From assembly GCF_019923745.1 (NCBI RefSeq), contig NZ_JAANOG010000014.1, positions 1-46,228 of the forward strand: 46,228 nt of DNA, read 5' to 3'. A program made the position numbers and the translations under genes. The notes under the pieces are model-generated. The model did not search any database, was not told the DNA's origin, and saw only the letters and a program-made list of their open reading frames with translations. The stretch is from Aquirufa aurantiipilula (GTDB lineage: Bacteria > Bacteroidota > Bacteroidia > Cytophagales > Spirosomataceae). Shown here in pieces: positions 23,129-32,369 of the stretch; position 1 is the first letter of the stretch; each line of letters starts with the position of its first letter.

Positions 23129-24556
23129 ATGTCGAAAATATTGGCAGATATCCAGCATTTGAGTGCTTCTTATGGAAGTGCTCAAGTGCTAAGTGATATT
23201 AATTTTCAAGTGCTAGAGGGGCAAAATTGGGCCATAGTGGGCTCAATGGGTTCAGGAAAAACAACTTTAGCTAAAGCCTTAACAGGGCGATTGTTTAGGA
23301 AAGGCGATGTTAGCTTTTTCCAAGAAGGCATATCTACCTCAAAAGTATATTGGATAGAGCAACAGCATCGATTTAAAAATAGGAGCAATGTTTCCGACTT
23401 TTATCTTCAACAACGCTTTAATTCACAAGACTCTGAGGATGCTTACACCATTTTAGAGGAGTTAGCAGAGGAAGATGCTGATGCCATGTATGCCTGGTTA
23501 GATGTCTTTCATTTAACAGAATTGGCTCATAAGCCCTTGATTCAATTGTCCAATGGTGAAAATAAGCGTTTACAATTAGTTAAGGCCTTATTGAAACAAC
23601 CAGATTGGTTAATATTGGATAATCCATTTTTAGGATTGGACGTACAGGGTCGAGAAATTTTGAGTCAATGTTTGGCTAAATTATCCCAATTAAACATCCA
23701 TTTCATTTTGATCAGTTCAGCCATGGAATTGCCTGATACGGTGACGCATGTGATGGTTTTGGAGCATGGACAATCCGTTTGGCAAGGAGAGAAACAAGCT
23801 TATGAGCAGCAAAAGAAGCATTTGGTCAAATTCAATGTAACTGGTTGGAAAAGTAAATTGAATGAATTAATTCGTACCAAAGAAGATTTTGCTTCATTTG
23901 AATGGGCAATCCGAATGAAAGATGTTCAAGTAAAATATGGGGATAAAGTGGTTTTGACTGGATTTAATTGGGAAGTAAGACAAGGCGATAAATGGCTGAT
24001 ACATGGACCCAATGGAGCCGGTAAATCAACTATGTTGAGTTTAATTTCAGCGGATAATCCTCAAGCGTATGCCCAAAATTTAGTTTTATTTGATCGTAAA
24101 AGAGGTAGTGGAGAAAGTATATGGGATATCAAAAAACGAATGGGTTATGTAAGTCCTGAAATGCATTTGTATTTCAGAGCAACGGGTACTGTGAGAGAAG
24201 TGATTTCATCAGGATTATTTGATATCATGGGATTAGGTAAAAGAATGAGTATGGATCAAAGTGGCAGGGTAGAGGCTTGGATGGAAGTAATGGGATTGGA
24301 ACATTTATCTGATAGGAATTTCCAACAAATATCTACTGGTGAGCAGAGAATGGTCTTATTAACCCGAGCTTTGGTTAAGAATCCACCTTTATTGATATTG
24401 GATGAACCTTGTCAAGGTTTAGATGAAAATCAAATCCAACATGTAAAAGACTTGTTGGACTATATGTCCAATCAATATGAGTTTACCTTACTATATGTAT
24501 CTCATTATGAGAGTGATGTCCCTAGTTGTGTCACTCAAAGAAAGAGTATGGTTTAG
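23129..24556 (+). CDS. tandem ABC-domain ATPase, ModF-like
   Basis: A 475-residue protein from the ATG at 23129, preceded by the purine-rich site AGGAGGAG. It has two ABC cassettes. The first has Walker A GSMGSGKTT, signature LSNGE and Walker B LILDNPFLGLD. The second has Walker A GPNGAGKST, signature ISTGE and Walker B LILDEPCQGLD. There is no membrane domain. The layout matches ModF (PhrA), described as a molybdate-related ATPase of unclear function. The Asn in place of Glu after the first Walker B Asp suggests that the first site hydrolyses ATP poorly. It is co-transcribed with acs, with no evident link. Confidence 0.82.
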   Translation: MSKILADIQHLSASYGSAQVLSDINFQVLEGQNWAIVGSMGSGKTTLAKALTGRLFRKGDVSFFQEGISTSKVYWIEQQHRFKNRSNVSDFYLQQRFNSQDSEDAYTILEELAEEDADAMYAWLDVFHLTELAHKPLIQLSNGENKRLQLVKALLKQPDWLILDNPFLGLDVQGREILSQCLAKLSQLNIHFILISSAMELPDTVTHVMVLEHGQSVWQGEKQAYEQQKKHLVKFNVTGWKSKLNELIRTKEDFASFEWAIRMKDVQVKYGDKVVLTGFNWEVRQGDKWLIHGPNGAGKSTMLSLISADNPQAYAQNLVLFDRKRGSGESIWDIKKRMGYVSPEMHLYFRATGTVREVISSGLFDIMGLGKRMSMDQSGRVEAWMEVMGLEHLSDRNFQQISTGEQRMVLLTRALVKNPPLLILDEPCQGLDENQIQHVKDLLDYMSNQYEFTLLYVSHYESDVPSCVTQRKSMV

Positions 24557-24646
24557 TCAATTATCTGTTTATTGATTAAGAATATCAATATGTTTTGGGC
24601 AAAAATAGGTCGAGCTGATTAGTTTTGGTAGATAGATTTGTTACTT

Positions 24647-24679
24647 AGATTTGACAACTTTTAAAAAGTTGTCAAATCT
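24647..24679. terminator. long perfect hairpin between convergent genes
   Basis: 16-bp perfect arms, AGATTTGACAACTTTT (24647-24662) and its complement (24664-24679), with a 1-base centre. It lies between the convergent ABC ATPase and M24 peptidase genes and is a likely bidirectional terminator. A 16-bp palindrome GAGCTGAGCTCAGCTC follows at 24686-24701. Confidence 0.6.
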
Positions 24680-24685
24680 TCAGCT

Positions 24686-24701
24686 GAGCTGAGCTCAGCT
24701 C
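24686..24701. repeat. GAGCT-based palindrome
   Basis: GAGCTGAGCTCAGCTC is a perfect 16-bp palindrome inside a run of AGCTG/AGCTC repeats (24682-24711). Its G+C content is well above that of the surrounding gap. No known site type is recognised. Confidence 0.5.
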
Positions 24702-24794
24702 GGTTCAGCTCACTTAGTTTTTATTTAGTTGGTAAATAGCACTAAATCCCACACAAATATAAGCTGCAAATTTATTTATTAGAAAGTTGTCTAA

Positions 24795-26024
24795 TTATTG
24801 AAATGGCTTATTGATCGATGGGCTAGGTTGTGAAAACCACCGTGGGCCATCTTCTGTCATATATACACAATCTTCTAGTCGAATTCCAAATTCACCAGGT
24901 ATGGCAATGGTCGGTTCAATACTGAAACACATCCCAACCTGAAGTGGATCTTTATTCCCTTTTACCATATTGCCCCACTCATGTCCATTCATGCCAATCC
25001 CGTGCCCTGTCCGATGAGGTAAACCCGGTAATCGATACCCAGGTCCAAACCCTGCATCCTCTAATACCTTTCTAGAAGCTCGATCAACCTCTTCACAAGG
25101 TCGACCTAATTGAGCAGCAGCAAAACCTGCAGCCTGGGATTTTTTTTCCAAATCCCATATTTTCTTCTGTTGATCATTTGCTTGTCCAAATACAATAGTC
25201 CGGGTAATATCAGAACTATATCCGCCCACAACGCAACCCACATCCAGTAATACGACTTCGCCTTGCTTTAAAATTTGAGGTTTATTACTACCATGTGGAA
25301 ACGACGTAGCCACCCCCATGTTTACCAATGCAAAATCATGAACAGCACCTAGACTTCGATGAACTTGAGCAATCTTGGAAGAAACATCAGCAGGTGTCAT
25401 CCCTTCTTTCAAACTTGCTATTCCTGCTTTGATAGCTTCCACCGTTATATCATTGGCTCTTTGCATCAATGCTATTTCTGTAGGTGATTTAATCATTCGA
25501 CAAGGAATACTGATAGGGTCGCCGCTCACTAATTGGAAAGAAGGACCGGCTTTTCTTAATCCATCAAAAATAAAAAAACGGGTTCTTTCTTCGATAGCCA
25601 ATTTTCCTGTTCGAATTCCTTGATCTTTCAACAACTGAATCGTCATGGCAAATGGGTTTTCATGCTCCTCCCATGTACGAACTTGTTGGCTGATTACATT
25701 GATTTCACTGAATCTATCTTCCTCAAAAGCCGGACAAATAAAACTTAAATCTCCCTTGTCTGGAATGATGGCTAATAAAGACCTCTCACTAGGATACCAT
25801 TTTACCCCAGTAAAATATTCCATGCTTGTTCCGGCATCCAATATCAAAGCCCGCATGTTATTTTTAACTAATAAACGCTGAGCTTTAGCTATCCTTTGTT
25901 TTCTTTCTTCGACACTTATTGGAATAACTGTTGGTGGTAGTATCGCATTACTCGTTTGGGTCATTAGGCTAGGGGCCAAGAATGCCAATGATGAAGATTG
26001 TAGGAATTGTCGTCGATGAATCAT
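24795..26024 (-). CDS. exported M24-family Xaa-Pro peptidase
   Basis: A 409-residue protein with a Tat-like N-terminus (HRRQFLQSSSLAFLAPSL). An N-terminal creatinase-type domain (about 50-175) precedes the pita-bread catalytic domain. Metal ligands are visible as VLLDVGCVVGGYSSDITRT (two Asp), the His in RTGHGIG, CFSIEPT (Glu) and RLEDC (Glu). All five ligand positions are kept, so it should be an active dimetal aminopeptidase of the Xaa-Pro (PepQ/PepP) type, acting in the periplasm. It is divergent from susC across a 350-base gap and probably unrelated to it. Confidence 0.87.
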   Translation of the reverse strand: MIHRRQFLQSSSLAFLAPSLMTQTSNAILPPTVIPISVEERKQRIAKAQRLLVKNNMRALILDAGTSMEYFTGVKWYPSERSLLAIIPDKGDLSFICPAFEEDRFSEINVISQQVRTWEEHENPFAMTIQLLKDQGIRTGKLAIEERTRFFIFDGLRKAGPSFQLVSGDPISIPCRMIKSPTEIALMQRANDITVEAIKAGIASLKEGMTPADVSSKIAQVHRSLGAVHDFALVNMGVATSFPHGSNKPQILKQGEVVLLDVGCVVGGYSSDITRTIVFGQANDQQKKIWDLEKKSQAAGFAAAQLGRPCEEVDRASRKVLEDAGFGPGYRLPGLPHRTGHGIGMNGHEWGNMVKGNKDPLQVGMCFSIEPTIAIPGEFGIRLEDCVYMTEDGPRWFSQPSPSINKPFQ

Positions 26025-26374
26025 GTTATTTAAAGGATATGTAATTCAATTTCTTTCTTTTTTCTGAAAATTCAGCATTTATGTATGATTTTCATCAGCT
26101 ATTCAGGTCAAGTCAGTTTAAAAATTGACGAGTCGGAATTTTTCAAAATAATGCTGTTAAAGTACTATTTAATGCATTTTTATATACCACTTAATACACG
26201 AAATAGTACTTTTTTGATGAAATCTAGAAATTTTTTATTTTTTTCATAAGGATAGATAAGGACGGTTAGGGTAGTGCTATATTCTAAATTTCGACAGTTA
26301 TTAATCATGTTGCTTTAAAACTCGGCTTCTGAATTAAACAAATTCACACATTTTTAACCTTTAATTTTTTCTCT
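26025..26374. other. 350-base divergent intergenic region upstream of susC
   Basis: AT-rich and without a coding frame. It must hold the promoters of the M24 peptidase and susC. No clear TTTG/TAnnTTTG pair is seen; TAAATTTC near 26288 is a weak -7 candidate for susC. A 12-bp inverted repeat at 26159-26212 is the only marked structure. Confidence 0.6.
26159..26212. promoter_or_regulatory. candidate operator: 12-bp inverted repeat
   Basis: AAAGTACTATTT (26159-26170) and its exact reverse complement AAATAGTACTTT (26201-26212) are separated by 30 bases, giving 42 bases centre to centre, four helical turns. Each half contains AGTACT. This could be a two-site operator for susC control or a hairpin in a leader. 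It is 163 bases before the susC start. Confidence 0.4.
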
Positions 26375-29300
26375 ATGAAAAACAAATTTTACGACCTACG
26401 AATGGGAAATCGGACTGGAGGCTTGCTTCTAGCGCTGATTTTCTTTTTGTCCTCGGTAGCAATGGCACAGGCCCAGAATCTTCGAGGTAAAGTAAGTGGT
26501 TCCGACGGGGAACCTTTGATTGGTGCTGCCGTTACTATTGTTGGTACCACTCGTGGAGCATCAACTGATGGTTCAGGTAACTTTGCCATCGATGTTAAAA
26601 ACAACGAAACTTTACGTTTTAGTTCAGTTGGTTTTATATCTAAAGATGTAGTTTATTCAGGTCAAAAGACTTTGAATATTTCTTTAGCTGCGGATAACAA
26701 GACTTTGAACGAAATCGTAGTAGTAGGTTACGGTAGCCAAGTGAAAAAAGAAATCACGGGTGCTGTACAAACGATTGGGTACAAAGAATTGAAAGATTTA
26801 CCGGTAACTCAAATTGGCCAAAAATTACAAGGTCAATTAGCTGGTGTTCAAATCAACCAAACCACTGGTCAGCCAGGTAAAGGCATGAACGTACGTATTC
26901 GTGGTCAATTATCTGTTTCTGCAGGTTCTGATCCCTTATACGTAGTAGATGGTTTCCCTATCACTGGTACAATCGGTGCTATGAACCCAGATGAGATTGA
27001 AGATATTTCAGTATTAAAAGATGCGGCTTCAACTTCATTGTACGGTTCTCGTGCTGCGAATGGTGTGGTTTTGATCACAACGAAAAAAGGAAAAGGAAGT
27101 GGAACCAATGTAAGCTTTAACGTATATACTGGTATTCAGCAAGTACCTATGAAAGGTCGCGTTGATATGATGGATGCGGTAGAATTTGCTACATTCAAAA
27201 AAGAATCTTACGAAGATGCGAAACAACCAGTTCCTGCTGAATTCCAGAATCCTTCTCAGTATGCAGGTAAAAACAACGACTGGTATGATGCTTTGATTCA
27301 GAAAAATGCTCCTATTACAAGTTATAACTTGTCAATTACTTCAAATAAAGAAAAATCAAGAACTTCTTTGGTTGCGGGTATTTTAGATCAAAAAGGTGTG
27401 GTATTAAATACAGACTATAAGCGTTATTCATTACGTTTGAACTCTGCATACGATATCTCAGATAAAGTAACTATTGGTTTTAATGTAGCTCCACAGTTGA
27501 CATACGATAATACACCAAGAACAGACGGTGATCGTGGAACTGGTATTTTGTTCAATGCTTTACACACTTGGCCAATCATGCCAATATATGAAGCAGACGG
27601 AAAGACCTTAACTAAGTTTAACCGTTTCCCTGCTAGTACAGGTAATATTTTCGCCTATCCAAACTGGGTTAGATCAGCTCAAGAGTTGATTAATGAGACG
27701 ACTACAACGAATTTATTAACCAATGCGTTTATTGAGTTCGAACCCATCAAAGGTTTGAAATTCAGATCTAGTATGAATGGTGAGATTTTGAGAACGAAAT
27801 TCTTCTTCTTCAATCCATCTACAGCTACATCCGCAATCAACGTAGCTATTCCTACTACGGCAGTTTCTATTCGTCAGAATATTGAAAACCTATCTTGGTT
27901 GAATGAAAATACAGTGACTTACAGCAAGACTTTATGGGATGATCATAAATTCGAAATTTTAGGAGGTTACACAAGTCAATATTTCCGTCAAGAGTCTAGC
28001 CAAATTCAAGCAGATACTTATGCAGATGATCGTCTTCCAACGATCCAAGGTGCCATTAATATCAACCGTGGTGCTACTGTATCAGGTGTACAAGAGTGGG
28101 GATTGATTTCTTATTTGGCACGTTTGAATTACAACTACAAAGGCAAATACTTATTAAATGCTGCTATTCGTAGTGATGGTTCTTCTCGTTTCGGTTCAAA
28201 TAACCGCTGGGGTATTTTCCCTTCTATTGGTGCAGGTTGGGTAGTGTCTGATGAAGAATTCATGAAAGACATGCCAGCAGTATCCTTCATGAAAATTCGT
28301 GCAAGTTTAGGAGAAATTGGAAATAATAACATTGGTAACTACACTCACTATGCCTTGATTAACAATACGGTTAATGGTGTATTTGGGAACACGGTAGCTC
28401 CAGGTGCTTCTGTAAGTTCATTGGCTAACCCGAACTTAGGTTGGGAAAAAACACGTCAATTTGATTTAGGTTTAGATTTAAACTTATGGAATGATCGTGT
28501 AAACTTTACCTATGATTATTACGTAAAGAATACCACAAATTTATTGTATTCAGTTCAAATTGCTCAGGCTTCTGGTTTTGGTAATTTCAATGATAACATT
28601 GGAGAGATTAAGTTCTGGGGTCATGAATTTGCTGTTAATACTAAAAATACAACTGGTGCGGTTAAATGGACTACCAACGCTAACATCTCGTTCAACCGTA
28701 ACGTAGTAGTAGCTTTAGCTCCGGGTATTGACCGTGTTTATGGATCTTTCCACATCACTAAAGTAGGACAACCTTTCGGTCAGTTCTATGGTGTGATTGC
28801 TGACGGTGTTTACAAAAATGCTGCAGATTTGGCTAATTCGCCACAAGTTCCAGGTCGTTCAACTGTAGGAAGTATCAAGCTGAAGGATTTCAATGGTAAT
28901 GGTATAATTGATTACGGTGGAAACGCTGATGATAGAACTATCATGGGTAATCCTTTCCCTGACTTCGTTTATGGTATCACAAACAACGTTACTTACAAGA
29001 ACTGGGATTTCAACATCATTGGTTCTGGATCTTATGGAAACCAATTATTAGTTCGTCACATTTATTCAACAGCTAACTTAGATGGTGTATTCAATATGGT
29101 GGATGGAGCTAAATATCGTTTCCGTTCAGAGGCTAATCCAGGAATGGGAATGTATGGAACTACTGTTGGTGGTGGTAACGTAACAGGTATCGAGCGTGAC
29201 TGGATGAATAGTCGTTTCGTAGCTGATGCATCTTATTTTACTATTCGTAACATCACTTTGGGTTATACCTTCACTAAGCCTTCAAAAGTATACAAGTCAT

Positions 29301-29482
29301 TACGTGTATATGCTTCTTGTCAACAAGCCTATGTTTTCACCAATTATTGGGGTGGACCTAATCCAGAAACATCGGCACAAGGAAATGGTCAGGGCGATGG
29401 TGGTAACTTAAGCCCAGGTGTGGATTTATCTAACTATCCTGTTCCGCGTACTTTTACAATTGGTGCGAACTTTAACTTTTAA
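26375..29482 (+). CDS. SusC/RagA-type TonB-linked outer membrane transporter
   Basis: A 1035-residue outer membrane transporter. After a signal peptide comes a carboxypeptidase-regulatory-like domain (LRGKVSGSDGEPLIGAAVT), then the plug with the SusC signature region (DPLYVVDGFPI, then ANGVVLITTKKG), then the beta-barrel to the C-terminal aromatic-ending strand (FTIGANFNF). There is no N-terminal STN signalling domain, so anti-sigma control through this protein is not expected. With the SusD partner encoded 41 bases downstream it should bind and import an oligosaccharide or glycoside. The substrate may be a uronic-acid-bearing glycan if the CE15 gene at the end of the locus belongs to the same system (inference). 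Confidence 0.93.
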   Translation: MKNKFYDLRMGNRTGGLLLALIFFLSSVAMAQAQNLRGKVSGSDGEPLIGAAVTIVGTTRGASTDGSGNFAIDVKNNETLRFSSVGFISKDVVYSGQKTLNISLAADNKTLNEIVVVGYGSQVKKEITGAVQTIGYKELKDLPVTQIGQKLQGQLAGVQINQTTGQPGKGMNVRIRGQLSVSAGSDPLYVVDGFPITGTIGAMNPDEIEDISVLKDAASTSLYGSRAANGVVLITTKKGKGSGTNVSFNVYTGIQQVPMKGRVDMMDAVEFATFKKESYEDAKQPVPAEFQNPSQYAGKNNDWYDALIQKNAPITSYNLSITSNKEKSRTSLVAGILDQKGVVLNTDYKRYSLRLNSAYDISDKVTIGFNVAPQLTYDNTPRTDGDRGTGILFNALHTWPIMPIYEADGKTLTKFNRFPASTGNIFAYPNWVRSAQELINETTTTNLLTNAFIEFEPIKGLKFRSSMNGEILRTKFFFFNPSTATSAINVAIPTTAVSIRQNIENLSWLNENTVTYSKTLWDDHKFEILGGYTSQYFRQESSQIQADTYADDRLPTIQGAININRGATVSGVQEWGLISYLARLNYNYKGKYLLNAAIRSDGSSRFGSNNRWGIFPSIGAGWVVSDEEFMKDMPAVSFMKIRASLGEIGNNNIGNYTHYALINNTVNGVFGNTVAPGASVSSLANPNLGWEKTRQFDLGLDLNLWNDRVNFTYDYYVKNTTNLLYSVQIAQASGFGNFNDNIGEIKFWGHEFAVNTKNTTGAVKWTTNANISFNRNVVVALAPGIDRVYGSFHITKVGQPFGQFYGVIADGVYKNAADLANSPQVPGRSTVGSIKLKDFNGNGIIDYGGNADDRTIMGNPFPDFVYGITNNVTYKNWDFNIIGSGSYGNQLLVRHIYSTANLDGVFNMVDGAKYRFRSEANPGMGMYGTTVGGGNVTGIERDWMNSRFVADASYFTIRNITLGYTFTKPSKVYKSLRVYASCQQAYVFTNYWGGPNPETSAQGNGQGDGGNLSPGVDLSNYPVPRTFTIGANFNF

Positions 29483-29523
29483 TTAGGACGACGATAATCT
29501 TATCATATATTTAGATAGACAAA

Positions 29524-31035
29524 ATGAAAAATAAAATCATATTAAGCTGTTTGCTGGCCCTTGGTTTAACGGGCTGCTCAGAGAGTTTCTTGGAAATTAC
29601 TCCAGAAACCAATTTAAGTTCGGTGACCTTCTTTAAGACCCAATCGGATTTTGAACAAGCTGTCAATGCGTGCTATGTTCCTTTGAGAACTATTTATAAT
29701 GACCGTTCTTGGTTATTGTCTGAAATGCACTCTGATAATACATATTATTACAGAAATACGGCATTTGGAGCGACAGAGCAACAAGAGGACTTGGCGGATT
29801 TCTCCATTCCAGTTTCGAATGGATTAACGACCAATACACACGTGTTGAACCAGTATCGTCAGGATTATTTGATCATTGCTCGTGCTAATCAGGTTCTTGC
29901 ATTAATCGACAAGGCTGATTTCGATGCAGCTGCTAAGGCTAATTTAAAGGGTCAAGCTCAGTTTTTAAGAGCTTTTGCTTATTTTGAAATATACAGATAT
30001 TTCAACAAAGGGCCTTTGCACTTAACTCCTATTACAACTAGAGAAGAAGCTGCGGCTAAATTGGGTACGGCTGCTGATTTGGAGAAAATCATTACGGATG
30101 ATTTAGTAGGTGCAGCGGCTAACTTAAAGCCAAAGTCTACTCAAGAAGCTGGACGTGCTACTTCAGGTGCTGCTAAAACAGTATTGGCAAACTTGTACAT
30201 CATCCAGAAGAAATGGGCAGAAGCTGAAAAGTTATTGAAAGAAGTTGTAGCTGAAGGAAGCTATTCATTGATTCCTGATTACAACAACGTATTCTCTACT
30301 TCAACTGCGAACAAAAACAATGCAGAAAGTGTGTTTGAAGTACAATTCCAAGAGGGATCGAATGGTTATAACGGTACATTCATGTACAACTTCTTGCCTC
30401 GTCCAATGACTGCTGATGAATTGAAAACTTTGTCAGGAACTTCTAACCCTCAACCGCAAACAGGTGAAGGTAATAATGCTCCTACACCTAATATTATCGC
30501 GGCATATGAAGCAGGTGATTTACGTAAGGATGCTTCTATTGGTTACATCACTTGTTCTTCTACTTTGTGGGAGGGTAAAACATACCCAATCATTAAGAAG
30601 TACATGAAAACACACGCTTTGAATGGTAACCATGGAATGAACTGGCCAGTATACCGTTATGCTGAAGTTATATTGTTCTTAGCGGAAGCGTTGAATGAGC
30701 AAGGAAAAACGGCTGAAGCAGCTACTTACATGAACATGGTGCGTAAGCGTGCAGGTTTAGCGAATACTACGGCTACTTCTCAGGCTGATTTCCGTACTGC
30801 TTTGATGAAGGAGCGTCGCGTTGAGCTTGCATTCGAAAACAAGCGTTGGCATGACCTTGTTCGTACAGATACGTTCAAAGCAGTGATTACAGCTTATGGT
30901 GCTGAAATTAAAGCAAATCCATTCTCTTATTATTACCAAAAAGGATATACTCTACGTAGTAACTCTTTCACCGTAATTGAGAAATATTACCCAATGCCAG
31001 CTGATGAAGCAGCATTGAATCCTAATATTAAGTAA
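29524..31035 (+). CDS. SusD/RagB-type surface glycan-binding lipoprotein
   Basis: A 503-residue lipoprotein. The N-terminal signal ends in LGLTGC with the lipidated Cys at about residue 18, followed by ESFLEITPETNLS. The helical TPR-like core shows LKGQAQFLRAFAYFEIYRYF and the C-terminal SusD marks RYAEVILFLAEALNEQGK and KERRVELAFENKRWHDLVR. It forms the lid over the SusC barrel. It ends 12 bases before a strong terminator, so susC and susD form their own transcript. Confidence 0.93.
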   Translation: MKNKIILSCLLALGLTGCSESFLEITPETNLSSVTFFKTQSDFEQAVNACYVPLRTIYNDRSWLLSEMHSDNTYYYRNTAFGATEQQEDLADFSIPVSNGLTTNTHVLNQYRQDYLIIARANQVLALIDKADFDAAAKANLKGQAQFLRAFAYFEIYRYFNKGPLHLTPITTREEAAAKLGTAADLEKIITDDLVGAAANLKPKSTQEAGRATSGAAKTVLANLYIIQKKWAEAEKLLKEVVAEGSYSLIPDYNNVFSTSTANKNNAESVFEVQFQEGSNGYNGTFMYNFLPRPMTADELKTLSGTSNPQPQTGEGNNAPTPNIIAAYEAGDLRKDASIGYITCSSTLWEGKTYPIIKKYMKTHALNGNHGMNWPVYRYAEVILFLAEALNEQGKTAEAATYMNMVRKRAGLANTTATSQADFRTALMKERRVELAFENKRWHDLVRTDTFKAVITAYGAEIKANPFSYYYQKGYTLRSNSFTVIEKYYPMPADEAALNPNIK

Positions 31036-31047
31036 TATTTTAATTTT

Positions 31048-31083
31048 AAAATAGCTGTCCTAGATTAACAGGACAGCTATTTT
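31048..31083 (+). terminator. rho-independent terminator after susD
   Basis: 14-bp perfect arms AAAATAGCTGTCCT (31048-31061) and AGGACAGCTATTTT (31070-31083) around an 8-base loop, followed by more T. It separates susCD from the downstream catabolic genes. Confidence 0.9.
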
Positions 31084-31097
31084 TTTCTCCTTTTGTC

Positions 31098-32303
31098 ATG
31101 AAAACGTTTACATTGAATTCCAAGGTCGTTTTAATGTGCTTGATGTCTATCGGGCAAACCATGGCGGCTTCACATATCCCTGATTTTAAGAAAGTAACCT
31201 TGAGTTCCACTTTTCTTTCAGAAGGAGTATGCGTAGGGGATGTCAATCATGACGGGAAAAAAGATGTTTTAGCCGGAGCATTTTGGTTTGAAGCTCCTAC
31301 ATGGACAAAACATATAATCAGTGACGATGATATTCGTTACGATAAATCATTGAAAGCATTCCCGAAAGACCATGTATTTAAAGTGGATGAGGGTTATAGT
31401 AATTCATTTTTAAATTTTGCCCAAGATGTAAATCATGACGGTTGGGTAGATTTGATTAAAGTAGGATTGCCAGGTGAAGCAGTTTTTTGGTTTGAGAATC
31501 CCAAAAACAAGTCTGAGCTTTGGAAAAGACATTTTTTATATGCCTCTATCGGGAATGAATCACCTCTATTTGAAGATGTTAATGGAGATGGTTTTAAAGA
31601 TATCATTGGCAATGATTCCAAATCGAAACAAATGGTTTGGTTACAAGCACCCAGCACTAAAAAAGATACTATTTGGAAAGCACACGTGATTTCCTCTAAC
31701 CCTAACTTAGGGACTCATAAGTATACACACGGATTAGGTCATGGCGACATGAATGGTGATGGAAGAAAGGATATAGTCTTTAAAGAAGGCTGGTGGGAAT
31801 GTCCTCAAGATGTGTTAGCTAACGAATGGACATATCATCCTTTGTCCTTAAGTTTTGATAGCGCGCACATTATGGTATTGGATTTTGATGGAGATGGATT
31901 AGTTGATTTACTCAATTCCTCTGCGCATGATTATGGAATTTGGTGGCACCGTCGGACAGCCACTGGTGTTGAAACTCAAGTAATTCAAAAGGATTTATCT
32001 CAAACACATGCTATGGCTATGGCAGATTTGAATGGAGATAAGCATCCAGATTTTGTGGTGGGTAAGCGCTTCATGGCACATAACGGGAAAGATCCAGGTG
32101 AATTTGAGAAAGCACTATTACGTTGGTATGAATTTAAACCAGGCAAAACTCCTACTTGGATTAGCCACGACATAGATGAAGATTCTGGTGCGGGTATTCA
32201 TATCATAATAGAAGATATGAATCAAGATGGCCTTAAAGATATTGTCATTTCGAATAAAAAAGGAGTTTTTGTCTTTTTTCATTATTCTACCAAAAAGGCT
32301 TAA
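31098..32303 (+). CDS. secreted FG-GAP/VCBS repeat protein
   Basis: A 401-residue protein with a signal peptide-like N-terminus. At least seven calcium-loop motifs of the DxNxDGxxD type are seen (DVNHDGKKD, DVNHDGWVD, DVNGDGFKD, DMNGDGRKD, DFDGDGLVD, DLNGDKHPD, DMNQDGLKD). They indicate a seven-bladed beta-propeller. In Bacteroidota and Planctomycetota such proteins occur near PVC-type dehydrogenases and DUF1080 proteins. It probably binds a ligand or another secreted protein. No catalytic residues can be named. Confidence 0.82.
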   Translation: MKTFTLNSKVVLMCLMSIGQTMAASHIPDFKKVTLSSTFLSEGVCVGDVNHDGKKDVLAGAFWFEAPTWTKHIISDDDIRYDKSLKAFPKDHVFKVDEGYSNSFLNFAQDVNHDGWVDLIKVGLPGEAVFWFENPKNKSELWKRHFLYASIGNESPLFEDVNGDGFKDIIGNDSKSKQMVWLQAPSTKKDTIWKAHVISSNPNLGTHKYTHGLGHGDMNGDGRKDIVFKEGWWECPQDVLANEWTYHPLSLSFDSAHIMVLDFDGDGLVDLLNSSAHDYGIWWHRRTATGVETQVIQKDLSQTHAMAMADLNGDKHPDFVVGKRFMAHNGKDPGEFEKALLRWYEFKPGKTPTWISHDIDEDSGAGIHIIIEDMNQDGLKDIVISNKKGVFVFFHYSTKKA

Positions 32304-32369
32304 AACCCTATAAAACATTATATAAATGCGGAATTTTTCACTAATTTTTACATATAATCTATATTACCT

